Below, piece by piece: positions 53,813 through 62,181 of a stretch of DNA of 64,000 nucleotides. The stretch spans positions 62,001 through 126,000 of the forward strand of contig CAWAKK010000009.1 in the NCBI GenBank assembly GCA_963782605.1. Direction: 5' to 3'. Under the pieces are notes generated by a model. The model saw nothing but the letters and a program-made list of their open reading frames with translations. It ran no database searches and was not told the DNA's origin. This DNA is from JBDTSW01 sp963782605 (GTDB taxonomy: Bacteria; Actinomycetota; Thermoleophilia; Solirubrobacterales; 70-9). Made by a program: the position numbers and the translations under genes. Positions within the stretch are counted from its first letter, which is position 1. Every line of letters starts with the position of its first letter.

Positions 53813-55012
53813 TTGATCGTTCGCACACCCAGCGTCGAGGCGACCGCCGGCCAGGTGGCGCTGGTCGCCACGCTCGAACCGGAGGGCGGTCAGCGCCCGG
53901 GCGTGCTTCGCCTGGGCGTCGACGATGCCTACGCCGACTGGCTCGACCGCAGCGCGACGCCGATCGCCCCGGTGGCCGCTGTCCTTGCAACCGCGATCGG
54001 CGAGGACCTGCACTTCGAGGCACCGGTCGATTCGAAGCTCCTGAGTGGCGCCGCACGGGTGAGCGCCCGGTTCGCGGGATGGTGGGGCTACCGGCGAATC
54101 TCGATCGAGGCACCCGCGGCCGAGGAGGTCCCGCGGGGTCCCGACGTCGGGGCGCTGTTCTCGGGCGGGGTCGATACCTCGGCGACGGTGATCCGCTCGC
54201 TGCGAGGCGACATCCCCGAGCGCGTCACCCACCTGCTCAGCATGTACGGCTCGGAGTTCAAGCTCTCGGATGCGACGAAGGACGCCATCTGGCGGGAGAA
54301 CGCCGAAGCCGCCGCCGAGTATGGCCTACCCCTGGTCCGGTTCACGACCAACGCGCCCGGCGTGTTCCGCGGCCGCCTGGGCTGGCCGCGCGCTCATGGC
54401 GCCAGCTTCGCCAGCGTCGCGCTGCTCCTCGGGCCGCGGTTCGAAACGGTGCTGTTCGGTTCGTCCCAGCGCCCCGAGGAGCGACGCCCGCACGGTAGTC
54501 GGATGGACCTCGACTACCTGTGGAGCACCGGCTCGACCGCGATCCGCCAGGACGCGGCCGAGCTCGGCAAGCTGGGGCGGGCCGCGGTGGTTGGGACCAG
54601 CCCGATCGCCATGAAGCACCTCAAGGTCTGCTGGAAGGAGGACATTCCGACCAACTGTGGCCGCTGCGAGAAGTGCCTCCGGACCATGACGTGCCTGGAG
54701 GTGGCTGGCGTCCTTCACCGCACCGACCGCTTTGCCGGCCCGCTGACGATCGACGCCATCCTTGCATGTGAGCCGACCCGAAACAGCCCCAGCCTGATCC
54801 GCGAGCTGGTGCAGCACCTCCCCAGCCAGCACGTCGGGCTGCGGGACGCCTGGACCAGGAAGCTCGCCGAAGCCGACGCGCTGGCCCTTGCCCACGAGCG
54901 TGAGCTCCGCCGCAAGGCGAGCGGGCGCCGCTTGCGCCGGTTTCGCCGCCGATCGCGACGCCGGGTCAGACGAGCTCGACGCCGTCTCGTGAGGCGGCTG
55001 CAGCGCCGCTAG
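53813..55012 (+). CDS. PP-loop ATPase family protein with CxxC motifs and Arg-rich tail
   Basis: 399 residues. The PP-loop is LFSGGVDTSATVIRSL near residues 115-130 (SGGxDT), followed by LLSMYGSEFKLSD and RPEERRPHGSRMDLDYLWSTG. A cysteine motif NCGRCEKCLRTMTCLEV near 283-300 recalls the metal site of QueC or thiolation enzymes. The last 30 residues are almost all Arg/Leu. A TTG start is assumed; the family begins nearby. PP-loop enzymes adenylate a carboxyl or base before amide, nitrile or thiol formation. The substrate is unknown. It is divergent from the glycan-like operon and probably works with it. Confidence 0.75.
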   Translation: MIVRTPSVEATAGQVALVATLEPEGGQRPGVLRLGVDDAYADWLDRSATPIAPVAAVLATAIGEDLHFEAPVDSKLLSGAARVSARFAGWWGYRRISIEAPAAEEVPRGPDVGALFSGGVDTSATVIRSLRGDIPERVTHLLSMYGSEFKLSDATKDAIWRENAEAAAEYGLPLVRFTTNAPGVFRGRLGWPRAHGASFASVALLLGPRFETVLFGSSQRPEERRPHGSRMDLDYLWSTGSTAIRQDAAELGKLGRAAVVGTSPIAMKHLKVCWKEDIPTNCGRCEKCLRTMTCLEVAGVLHRTDRFAGPLTIDAILACEPTRNSPSLIRELVQHLPSQHVGLRDAWTRKLAEADALALAHERELRRKASGRRLRRFRRRSRRRVRRARRRLVRRLQRR

Positions 55013-55056
55013 GCACGGCGTACGCTTGGGCAGGGCAGACGATCGGAGGAAGAGAT

Positions 55057-55863
55057 ATGGGACAGCGCACGAGCTATGAGCCGGGGACGTTCTCTTGGAT
55101 CGACCTCGCAACCACCGATCCCGAGGCGGCGAAGACCTTCTACTCACGGCTGTTCGGCTGGGAGGCCGAGGACATGCCCGTGCCGGGCGGCGGCACCTAC
55201 TCGATGATGAGGCTCGACGGCGACAACGTCGCCGCCATCGCCGCAATGCAGGAACAGCAGCGCGAGGCTGGTATCCCGCCCTTCTGGTTCAACTACATCA
55301 CGGTCGCGAGCGCCGATGAGACCGCCGCCGCAGTCAAGGAAGCCGGGGGATCGATCCACGCCGAGCCCTTCGACGTCATGGACGCCGGGCGGATGGCGGT
55401 CGTCGTCGATCCGACCGGGGCGCATTTTGGCATCTGGGAGCCGGGTGACAACATCGGTGCCGGCCGCGTCAACGATCCCGGATGCCTCACCGCCAACGAG
55501 CTCTCCACGAATGACGTCGCCAAGGCGATCGAGTTCTACGAGCAGGTCTTCGGCTGGAAGGTCGAGCCCGTCGACACCCAGGGCGCCCCGCCCTACTGGA
55601 TGATCGGCCACGACGGCGCTGCCGAGGGGCGGAACGGTGGAATGCGCGAGCTCTCGCCCGAGCAGGCCGAGGCTGGCGCGCCTCCGCATTGGCTTCCGTA
55701 CTTCACGGTCGAGTCGGCCGCGGAGACGATCGAGGCCACGAAGTCAGGTGGGGGCGGCCTGGCCTTCGGTCCCATGGACCTGCCGACCGGCGCGCGGATC
55801 GCAGTCCTGCATGATCCCCAGGGGGCGGTCTTCGCGATCTTCGAGGGCGAGGTCGACGATTGA
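55057..55863 (+). CDS. VOC family protein with two glyoxalase domains
   Basis: 268 residues. Two repeats: TFSWIDLATTDPEAAKTFYSRLFGWE (about 10-35) with FWFNYITVASADETAAAVKEAGG and VVVDPTGAHFGIWEP, and CLTANELSTNDVAKAIEFYEQVFGWKVE (about 145-170) with HWLPYFTVES and VLHDPQGAVFAIFEG. This is the CFP32-like tandem VOC form common in actinobacteria. The metal ligands are only partly conserved. The ATG has a strong GGAGGAAGAG site. Confidence 0.88.
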   Translation: MGQRTSYEPGTFSWIDLATTDPEAAKTFYSRLFGWEAEDMPVPGGGTYSMMRLDGDNVAAIAAMQEQQREAGIPPFWFNYITVASADETAAAVKEAGGSIHAEPFDVMDAGRMAVVVDPTGAHFGIWEPGDNIGAGRVNDPGCLTANELSTNDVAKAIEFYEQVFGWKVEPVDTQGAPPYWMIGHDGAAEGRNGGMRELSPEQAEAGAPPHWLPYFTVESAAETIEATKSGGGGLAFGPMDLPTGARIAVLHDPQGAVFAIFEGEVDD

Positions 55864-55925
55864 GCGGTGTCGCGCTGGTCTCCGGATCGGCGCGCGGCAT
55901 CGGACACGAGATCGCGCGGTGGTGA
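55860..55925 (+). pseudogene. N-terminal remnant of a short-chain dehydrogenase
   Basis: TTG-initiated, 21 residues: LSGVALVSGSARGIGHEIARW then stop. SGSARGIG is the SDR cofactor loop, but nothing follows; the next gene is on the other strand. It starts inside the stop of the VOC gene. Probably a deletion remnant. It is too short for homology to be certain. Confidence 0.4.
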
Positions 55926-55935
55926 GCGCACGGGG

Positions 55936-56181
55936 CTAGCGCTCCAGCTCCGTCCCGTCATAGAGCTTGCGGACGGTCACCGCCCCGTGGGGCGAGGCAT
56001 CCAGGCACAGGCCGCACAGCACGCACTCGTCGAGGTTCTCGCGCACCACGCTCACGCCTGAGTCGGAGGCGGCGAAGATGTCCACCGGGCAGGCCTCCTC
56101 GAGGCGGCGGGCGAGCTCGGGGTCGCTCGCGACCTCTGCCGAGACCTCGACGTCGATGAAGATCCCGTGCAGATCGCTCAT
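55936..56181 (-). CDS. 4Fe-4S ferredoxin-like protein
   Basis: 81 residues. CPVDIF near residue 31 and CVLCGLCLDASPHGAVTV near 53-70 give one four-cysteine cluster (three Cys in CxxCGxC and a remote Cys before Pro). The ATG overlaps the sucD stop, so it is translated with the succinyl-CoA synthetase-like genes. A soluble electron carrier is inferred; no partner oxidoreductase is in view. Confidence 0.8.
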   Translation of the reverse strand: MSDLHGIFIDVEVSAEVASDPELARRLEEACPVDIFAASDSGVSVVRENLDECVLCGLCLDASPHGAVTVRKLYDGTELER

Positions 56182-57080
56182 GATCCGCGAACCGCCTCGG
56201 GGATCTCGTCGATTCGCTCAACCACCGGGATGCCGGCGGACTCGAGGCGAGCGATCTTCTCGGTCGCCGAGTCCTCCTTGCCCTCCACGATCGTGCCTGC
56301 GTGACCGAAGCTCATGCCTCGCATCTCCTCGTCGTCCATGAACTTGCCGGCCATGAAGGCCACGATCGGAAGGCGCGACCCCGACCCCTCACGCCAGTCG
56401 ACCAGCTCTGCCTCCATGCGACCTCCGGGTTCCGTGTAGATCACGATCGACTCCGTGTGCGGGTCCTCCTCGAACAGCGGCATGAGCTCGGCGTAGGTGG
56501 ATCCGATGATGGCGTCGCCGCCGATCGAGATCGCGGTCGAGACCCCCAGGCCGGCCGCCGCGAGCGATGAGGAGATCTCGGTCGTCATTCCACCCGAGCG
56601 CGACATGACGCCGACCGAGCCGGGGGAGTAGGCCTTCGCAGCATCCTGGGCGGGGCCTCCGATCCCGCCCATCTTGCACACCCCCGGGACGATCAGGCCG
56701 AGGCAGTTGGGGCCGATGATCCGAGCGCCGCGCTCGTCCGCCAATTCGACCATCTCGGCGACGTCGCGCCGAGGGATGCGTTCGGTGACGACCACGAGAA
56801 GGCCAATGCCATTCTCGATCGCCTCGAAGACCGCGTCCTTCGTGAACGCGGGCGGGACGGTGACCACGGAGCCGTCGATCGGCCCACCATGGTGCTCGAC
56901 CGCCTGCGCCACCGTGTCGAACACCGGGACGCCGTGGACCTCGCGGCCCCTGCGGCCCGGCGTGACGCCCGCGACGAGCCTGGACCCGTAGTCGAGGCAC
57001 TCGCGAGTGAGGTTCACGGCCTCGCGCCCGGTGATGCCCTGGACCAGGAAGGTGAAGTCCTCTGTGAGGAGGATGCTCAC
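56178..57080 (-). CDS. sucD: Succinate/malate-CoA ligase alpha subunit (SucD-like)
   Basis: 300 residues. The CoA-binding domain begins FLVQGITGREAVNLT (GxTGxxG-like). The central IGPNCLGLIVPGVCKMG and SVGVMSRSGGMTTEI are family marks. The active phosphohistidine is His260 in SFGHAGTIVEGKED. With SucC it couples succinyl-CoA (or malyl-CoA) and ADP/GDP phosphorylation. GTG start overlapping the sucC stop (GTGA). The malate versus succinate choice is not decided by sequence. Confidence 0.92.
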   Translation of the reverse strand: MSILLTEDFTFLVQGITGREAVNLTRECLDYGSRLVAGVTPGRRGREVHGVPVFDTVAQAVEHHGGPIDGSVVTVPPAFTKDAVFEAIENGIGLLVVVTERIPRRDVAEMVELADERGARIIGPNCLGLIVPGVCKMGGIGGPAQDAAKAYSPGSVGVMSRSGGMTTEISSSLAAAGLGVSTAISIGGDAIIGSTYAELMPLFEEDPHTESIVIYTEPGGRMEAELVDWREGSGSRLPIVAFMAGKFMDDEEMRGMSFGHAGTIVEGKEDSATEKIARLESAGIPVVERIDEIPEAVRGS

Positions 57081-58285
57081 CGGCCCTGGATCCTCGCCAC
57101 CGCGGTGCCGGCCGCTTCCCACATGGAAACCGATCGATCGTTGAACTCCACGCCGTAGCGTCGAAGGATCTTCGCGCCCTCCTCCTCCCATGCCCCGGGA
57201 ATGCGGAACACGGCGATCGTCTCGGCTGGGTCCTTGCCGAGCTCGAGGCATGCCTTGATCACGCCACGGGCGACGATGTCGACCCTCGTGTTGGAGACGA
57301 TCGACATCATCACCGCGATCTTCTCCACGCCCTCCTTCTCCAAGACCTCCGTTGCGAGCCCCTTGGTCTTCGCGACCGACGGGTTGCCGCCGATCTCGGT
57401 GTAGTTGGCCGGCAGGCCCCCCTGCGAGCGCACCGCGTCGGTGAGCGTCAGCGAGCCGCCACCGGCGCCGATCACCAATCCGAGGTTGCCTCGAAAGCCA
57501 TGGTCCTTGCCCTGGATCACGCCGCGGTGGTCGGCGGCGTCGATGGCGGCCACGTTCCGCTCGAAGTCGCTGGGCTCGTAGAGCTCTCGCGGATCGTCAG
57601 TCGGGATCTCGAGCTCGGCGAGGACGGCTCGGTGCCTGCCCACCGCCTCGTCCTCCATCTCCATGTGGGCGTCGAGGGCGACGAAGGAGCCGTCGGCGAG
57701 GCGGGCAAGCGGGTTGATCTCCGCGAGCGTCATGTCGCGATCTCGCTGGAGCCGGGCCAGCTTGGCGAGCACGGCGGTCGCGCGGTTCAGCTCCGAGCCC
57801 GTCATCCCAACGGCGGCCACCACCTGCTTCGCCTGAAAGTCGGAGATCGGGTGGAGGCTTTGGAGGTGCCCCCGCCCCACGTGTTCCGGGTGCTCCTCGG
57901 CCACCTGCTCGATATCGATCCCGCCCATGTCCGAGAAGAGCATCATCGGTCGCTTCGCGCGCCCATCCCACAACACGGCGGCGTAGTACTCCTGGGCAAC
58001 CTCGGCCTTTGGATCCACGAGCACGCCCACCGGCTTGTGCCCGCCGATCTCGAGCTCGAGGACCTCGGCCGCGTGGGCCGCGGCCTCCTCGGGGGAGTCG
58101 GCGAACCTCACGCCACCCGCCTTCATGCGGCCCCCGGTGAGCACCTGCGACTTGATGACGGTCGGCCCCCCGATCTCCGCCGCCGCGGCCTTCGCCTCCT
58201 CGCGAGAGGTGCAGAAGCCGTACTTGGTGACCGGGATCCCGGCCCGCTCGGCCAAGCGGCGTGACTCGTACTCGTAGAAGCGCAT
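57077..58285 (-). CDS. sucC: Succinate/malate-CoA ligase beta subunit (SucC-like)
   Basis: 402 residues, slightly longer than the common 388. ATP-grasp N-terminus MRFYEYESRRLAERAGIPVTKYG. Mg/nucleotide elements TVIKSQVLTGGRMKAGGVRFADS and LAEINPLARLADGSFVALDAHMEM. Ligase region GGGSLTLTDAVRSQGGLPANYTEIGGNPS. First gene of sucC-sucD-ferredoxin. Given a malyl-CoA lyase 3 kb away, a malate thiokinase role is an alternative to the TCA-cycle role. Confidence 0.9.
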   Translation of the reverse strand: MRFYEYESRRLAERAGIPVTKYGFCTSREEAKAAAAEIGGPTVIKSQVLTGGRMKAGGVRFADSPEEAAAHAAEVLELEIGGHKPVGVLVDPKAEVAQEYYAAVLWDGRAKRPMMLFSDMGGIDIEQVAEEHPEHVGRGHLQSLHPISDFQAKQVVAAVGMTGSELNRATAVLAKLARLQRDRDMTLAEINPLARLADGSFVALDAHMEMEDEAVGRHRAVLAELEIPTDDPRELYEPSDFERNVAAIDAADHRGVIQGKDHGFRGNLGLVIGAGGGSLTLTDAVRSQGGLPANYTEIGGNPSVAKTKGLATEVLEKEGVEKIAVMMSIVSNTRVDIVARGVIKACLELGKDPAETIAVFRIPGAWEEEGAKILRRYGVEFNDRSVSMWEAAGTAVARIQGR

Positions 58286-58351
58286 CAGGGGGCTGCGCCC
58301 GGCGCAGCGGGCGGGAACCCTACCCGACGGCGTCCCACCGAACGCGCAGGC

Positions 58352-58618
58352 TCAGCGCCTGGAGATGGCCCGGTAGACCAAAAGCGCGATCACTGCCCCG
58401 ATGATCGAGCCGATGATGCCCGAGGCCTGAAGCGCACCCTCCGTCGAGTCCGTCTCGAAGAGGTAGAAGCCGATCGCGCCGCCGATGAAGGAGCCGACGA
58501 TCCCGAGCAGCATGGTCGCGAAGAACCCCATCGGATCCTGGCCGGGCACGAGCAGCCGGGCGATGAAGCCGGCGATCGTCCCGAAGACGAGGAGATAGAT
58601 GATGAGGCCCAGGTCCAT
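58352..58618 (-). CDS. GlsB/YeaQ/YmgE family stress-response membrane protein
   Basis: 88 residues, three membrane helices: LIIYLLVFGTIAGFIARLLVPGQDPMGFFATMLLGIVGSFIGGAIGFYLF, then GIIGSIIGAVIALLVYRAI. The glycine zipper pattern and PGQDPMGFFATMLLG are the family signature. Often under general stress control; a candidate sigma-B/F promoter lies upstream. Convergent context with sucC is tandem (same strand, gap 66). Confidence 0.85.
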   Translation of the reverse strand: MDLGLIIYLLVFGTIAGFIARLLVPGQDPMGFFATMLLGIVGSFIGGAIGFYLFETDSTEGALQASGIIGSIIGAVIALLVYRAISRR

Positions 58619-58630
58619 TCCCGCGCTTGT

Positions 58631-58657
58631 GTTCCCGGTTCCCCAAGTGGGTAAACC
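58631..58657 (-). promoter_or_regulatory. Candidate sigma-B/F-type promoter for the GlsB-family gene
   Basis: On the minus strand GGTTT (58657-58653) and GGGAAC (58636-58631) are 16 bases apart. This fits the GTTT-N14-17-GGGTA/GGGAA pattern of Gram-positive general-stress sigma factors. The same bases form an imperfect hairpin (CCGGTT with AACCGG). Weak evidence. Confidence 0.35.
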
Positions 58658-58790
58658 GGCACGCTGACGCCCTTTCGGCGGCGGCTGACGCCGCCCGGTT
58701 CGCCCGTCCGTCAGAATGGGTAGACGCTCCCCGGGTCACCCCGCGGAGCGTTTTGAAGTTCTCAGCCGCGAATCAGAGGAGCCAGCAAGC

Positions 58791-60599
58791 TTGAGCACCG
58801 TGATGACGGACTCCCCGACCCGCAACCATCGGCTGACGGAGTGGGTGAGAGAGGTGGCCGGGCTGACCGAGCCCGACGCGATCCACTGGTGTGATGGGTC
58901 GGCAGAGGAGTACGACCAGCTGTGTCAGCAGATGGTCGAACACGGCACCTTCGAGAAGCTCTCCGACGCAAAGCGGCCGAACTCATATCTGGCGCGCTCG
59001 GATCCCGGCGACGTCGCGCGCGTCGAAGACAGGACCTTCATCTGCACGCCCACCGAGCAGGAGGCCGGCCCCACGAACAACTGGGCCGATCCAACGGAGA
59101 TGCGCGCAAAGCTCACCGATCTGTTCCGCGGCTCGATGCGCGGTCGCACCCTCTACGTGGTTCCGTTCTCGATGGGGCCGCTGGGCTCGCACATCGCCCA
59201 CATCGGCGTCCAGATCACGGACTCGCCATACGTGGCGACCTCGATGCGGATCATGACCCGGATGGGCCAGGGAGCCTTGGACGTGTTGGGCGATGAGGGG
59301 GAATTCGTGCCATGCCTGCATTCCGTCGGCGCCCCGCTCGCCGAGGGCGAGGCCGACGTGGCCTGGCCCTGCAACGCGGAGAGCAAGTACATCGTTCACT
59401 TCCCCGAGTCGCGCGAGATCTGGTCATACGGGTCCGGATACGGCGGCAATGCGCTGCTGGGCAAGAAGTGCTTCGCGCTGCGGATCGCCTCGGTCATGGC
59501 CCGCGACGAGGGCTGGCTCGCCGAGCACATGCTGATCTTGAAGCTGACCTCGCCGGAGGGCGAGGTCAGGTACGTGGCCGGTGCGTTCCCCTCCGCCTGT
59601 GGCAAGACGAACCTGGCGATGCTGATCCCGACTCTCCCGAGCTGGGAGGTTGAGACCGTTGGCGACGACATCGCCTGGATGAAGTTCGGCGAGGACGGGC
59701 GTCTTTACGCGGTGAACCCCGAATCCGGGTTCTTCGGCGTCGCCCCCAACACCTCGCACAAGACGAACCCCAACGCCATGGAGACAGTCGAGCGCAACTC
59801 GATCTTCACCAACTGTGCGCTGACCGACGACGGCGACATCTGGTGGGAGGGGATGACCGGGGAGCCACCGGAGCATGCGATCGACTGGAAGGGCAACGAC
59901 TGGACGCCCGAATCGCCCGAGCCCGCCGCGCACCCCAACGCGCGCTTTACCACCCCGGCCGCGCAATGCCCCTCGATCGCAGAGGAGTGGGAGGACCCCG
60001 ATGGGGTTCCCATCGACGCGTTCCTGTTCGGCGGCCGGAGGGCGACCGTGGTGCCGCTTGTGACTGAGTCGTTCGACTGGGAGCACGGCGTGTTCCTCGG
60101 CTCGACGATGTCGTCGGAGACGACCGCCGCCGCCGCCGGAGACCTCGGCGAGCTGCGCTTCGACCCGATGGCGATGCTGCCTTTCTGCGGCTACAACATG
60201 GCGGAGTACTTCCAGCACTGGCTCGAGCTCGCGCGTTCGCGGCCCGACACGATGCCGCGGATCTTCGTCGTCAACTGGTTTCGCAAGGACGCCGACGGCA
60301 AGTACATCTGGCCGGGGTTCGGCGAAAACAGCCGGGTGCTCGCATGGATCTTCCGCCGCTGTGCCGGCGAGGGGGAGACAGTTGAGACCCCATTCGGGCT
60401 CGTCCCCGCCGATGGGGAGATCGACACCGACGGCCTCTCGATCACGGACGAGGCGATGCGGGCGCTTCGCACCGTCGATGACGACGCGCTGCGGGCGCAG
60501 CTGCCACAGCTCGAGAAGCACCTGGGCCAGTTCGGCGACGACCTCCCGGACGAGATCTCGCGCCAACTCAAGGCATTGAAGGATCGACTGGGCGCCTGA
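58791..60599 (+). CDS. pckG: Phosphoenolpyruvate carboxykinase (GTP)
   Basis: 602 residues. Converts oxaloacetate and GTP to PEP, CO2 and GDP. Motifs: FPSACGKTNLAML kinase loop near 262-274 with the reactive Cys, GDDIAWMKFGEDGRLYAVNPESGFFGVAPNTS, FGGRRATVVPLV and MPRIFVVNWFRKDADG. Start: TTG at 58791 is preferred because AGGAG lies 9 bases upstream; ATG at 58803 and GTG at 58800 are in frame. A GGCGGC/GCCGCC hairpin at 58677-58695 precedes it. Confidence 0.95.
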   Translation: MSTVMTDSPTRNHRLTEWVREVAGLTEPDAIHWCDGSAEEYDQLCQQMVEHGTFEKLSDAKRPNSYLARSDPGDVARVEDRTFICTPTEQEAGPTNNWADPTEMRAKLTDLFRGSMRGRTLYVVPFSMGPLGSHIAHIGVQITDSPYVATSMRIMTRMGQGALDVLGDEGEFVPCLHSVGAPLAEGEADVAWPCNAESKYIVHFPESREIWSYGSGYGGNALLGKKCFALRIASVMARDEGWLAEHMLILKLTSPEGEVRYVAGAFPSACGKTNLAMLIPTLPSWEVETVGDDIAWMKFGEDGRLYAVNPESGFFGVAPNTSHKTNPNAMETVERNSIFTNCALTDDGDIWWEGMTGEPPEHAIDWKGNDWTPESPEPAAHPNARFTTPAAQCPSIAEEWEDPDGVPIDAFLFGGRRATVVPLVTESFDWEHGVFLGSTMSSETTAAAAGDLGELRFDPMAMLPFCGYNMAEYFQHWLELARSRPDTMPRIFVVNWFRKDADGKYIWPGFGENSRVLAWIFRRCAGEGETVETPFGLVPADGEIDTDGLSITDEAMRALRTVDDDALRAQLPQLEKHLGQFGDDLPDEISRQLKALKDRLGA

Positions 60600-60637
60600 C
60601 AGGGCGGAGGCTTTGACGAGCAGCAGCGTGCGCTGGA

Positions 60638-61042
60638 TCAGGAGTAGCGCTCGAGCGCAGCCCGCACGGCGTCCGGGATCTCGACCTTTCCTCGCTTCTC
60701 GCCCGCGACGAAGACGTGTCGCAGCTCCCCGTCGGCGACGAGCTCGCCGTCACGCTCGACGGCCATCGCGGTGACCAACGATGTCTGGCCCAGCTTCGCG
60801 ACCCTGGTCAGCAGTTCGACCTCCTCGTCGAAGCGCAGCGGCTTCAGGTATCGGACCCGAGCCTCGGCGACCACCAGGTCCAAGTCCGACTCGCTCATCG
60901 CCTGCTCCCAGCCGCCGAGCGCGTCGCGCCACAGCTCCGTGATCGCGATGTCGAAGTAGGCGAGGTAGTTCGCGTTGAAGACGACGCCCTGCGGGTCGCA
61001 CTCGTGGTAGCGGACTCTGAGGGAATGGCGGAAGGGCGCCAT
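60638..61042 (-). CDS. 4HBT (hot-dog) acyl-CoA thioesterase
   Basis: 134 residues. The YbgC-type hot-dog fold has HSLRVRYHECDPQGVVFNANYLAYFDIA, with the catalytic Asp in CDPQGVV, followed by RYLKPLRFDEEVELLTRVAKLGQTSLV and GELRHVFVA. Hydrolyses an acyl-CoA. The ATG at 61042 lies 7 bases after the malyl-CoA lyase stop, in the same direction. This may matter because some malate synthases work as a malyl-CoA-forming lyase plus a malyl-CoA thioesterase. Confidence 0.85.
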   Translation of the reverse strand: MAPFRHSLRVRYHECDPQGVVFNANYLAYFDIAITELWRDALGGWEQAMSESDLDLVVAEARVRYLKPLRFDEEVELLTRVAKLGQTSLVTAMAVERDGELVADGELRHVFVAGEKRGKVEIPDAVRAALERYS

Positions 61043-61049
61043 CAAACCT

Positions 61050-62099
61050 TCAGAGCTCGTACGCCGCCCGAAGCTCCGGGTCCTTCTCGGCGAGCATCTC
61101 GGCGAGGCTCACCATCACCTTGCATTGCTTCCAGGTCGCGTCGTCCTGCATCTTGCCGTCGATCATGTGCACGCCGCGGCCGTCGGGGATGGCCTCGATC
61201 ACCTTCTTGGCGAACAGGACCTCGTCGACCGGCGGGCTGAAGACGCGCCGGGCGATTTCGATCTGCGCGGGGTGCAGCGACCACGCGCCAACGCAGCCGA
61301 GCAGGAAGGCGGCCCGGAACTGGGTCTCGCAACCCTCTGTGTCCCCGATGTCGCCGAAGGGCCCGTAGAACGGGAGGATCCCTGCGGCCGCGCACGCGTC
61401 GACCATGCGGGCGATCGAGTAGTGCCACGGGTCCTGCTGCGCGCTCGCGCGAGCGGCATCGGGATCGTCGGCGCTGGGATCGTCGATCACCCGGTAGCCG
61501 GGATGCCCGCCTCCGACCCGGGTCGTCTTCATCCGTCGCGATGCTGCGAGGTCGGCCGGACCGAAGCTCATCCCCTGCATCCGGGGGCTGGCGGTCGCGA
61601 TCTCCTCGACGTTGGCGACGCCCAGGGCCGTTTCGAGGATCGCGTGCACGAGGATCGGCCGCTCAAGCTTCGCCCGCGCCTCGAGCTGCGCGAGCAGGCG
61701 ATCGACATAGTGGATGTCCCAGGCGCCCTCGACCTTGGGGACCATGATCACGTCGAGCTGCGCTCCAATTGCGCCGACCAGCTCGGTCAGGTCGTCGAGG
61801 ATCCATGGGCTCTCCAACGAGTTGACCCGCGTCCAGAGCGCGGTGTCGCCGAAATCGGACTCCTGGGCGGCCTTGATCAGGCCCGCCCGCGCAGCCTCCT
61901 TCTTGTCGACCGGCACGGCGTCCTCGAGGTTGCCGAGCAGGATGTCGGTCTGCTTGGCGATCGCCGGGGCCTTCGCGACCATCTTCTCGTTCGAGAAGTC
62001 GAGAAAGTGGATCATCCGCGAGGGCCGCAGCGGGATCTCGCTGAGCGGCTCGGGGGCGCCGATCGCGAGGGGATCTCCAAATGAACGCGGGTTTCTCAA
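61050..62099 (-). CDS. mcl: Malyl-CoA lyase (HpcH/HpaI-CitE family)
   Basis: 349 residues, TIM barrel. Family segments: FLDFSNEKMVAKAPAI and GNLEDAVPVDKKEAAR (acidic loop), RVNSLES, DVIMVPKVEG, HAILETALGVANVEEIATASPRMQGMSFGPADLAAS (metal Glu and Asp), QDPWHYSIARMVDACAAAGILPFYGPFGDI, and WSLHPAQIEIA. These track bacterial L-malyl-CoA/beta-methylmalyl-CoA lyases more closely than CitE. It cleaves malyl-CoA to glyoxylate and acetyl-CoA, reversibly. TTG start with AGGAG about 6 bases upstream. Confidence 0.87.
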   Translation of the reverse strand: MRNPRSFGDPLAIGAPEPLSEIPLRPSRMIHFLDFSNEKMVAKAPAIAKQTDILLGNLEDAVPVDKKEAARAGLIKAAQESDFGDTALWTRVNSLESPWILDDLTELVGAIGAQLDVIMVPKVEGAWDIHYVDRLLAQLEARAKLERPILVHAILETALGVANVEEIATASPRMQGMSFGPADLAASRRMKTTRVGGGHPGYRVIDDPSADDPDAARASAQQDPWHYSIARMVDACAAAGILPFYGPFGDIGDTEGCETQFRAAFLLGCVGAWSLHPAQIEIARRVFSPPVDEVLFAKKVIEAIPDGRGVHMIDGKMQDDATWKQCKVMVSLAEMLAEKDPELRAAYEL

Positions 62100-62181
62100 G
62101 GCTGGCTCCTGGGATAGGGTGCGCGGCGATGGAGGGGCGAGAGCTTAGGCCGCTCGGAGTCGGGGAGATCCTCGAGCGGCA

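Noticed and set aside
59424..60566. 380-codon minus-strand frame opposite pckG
   Set aside because: Antisense shadow of a strongly conserved enzyme; no family features.
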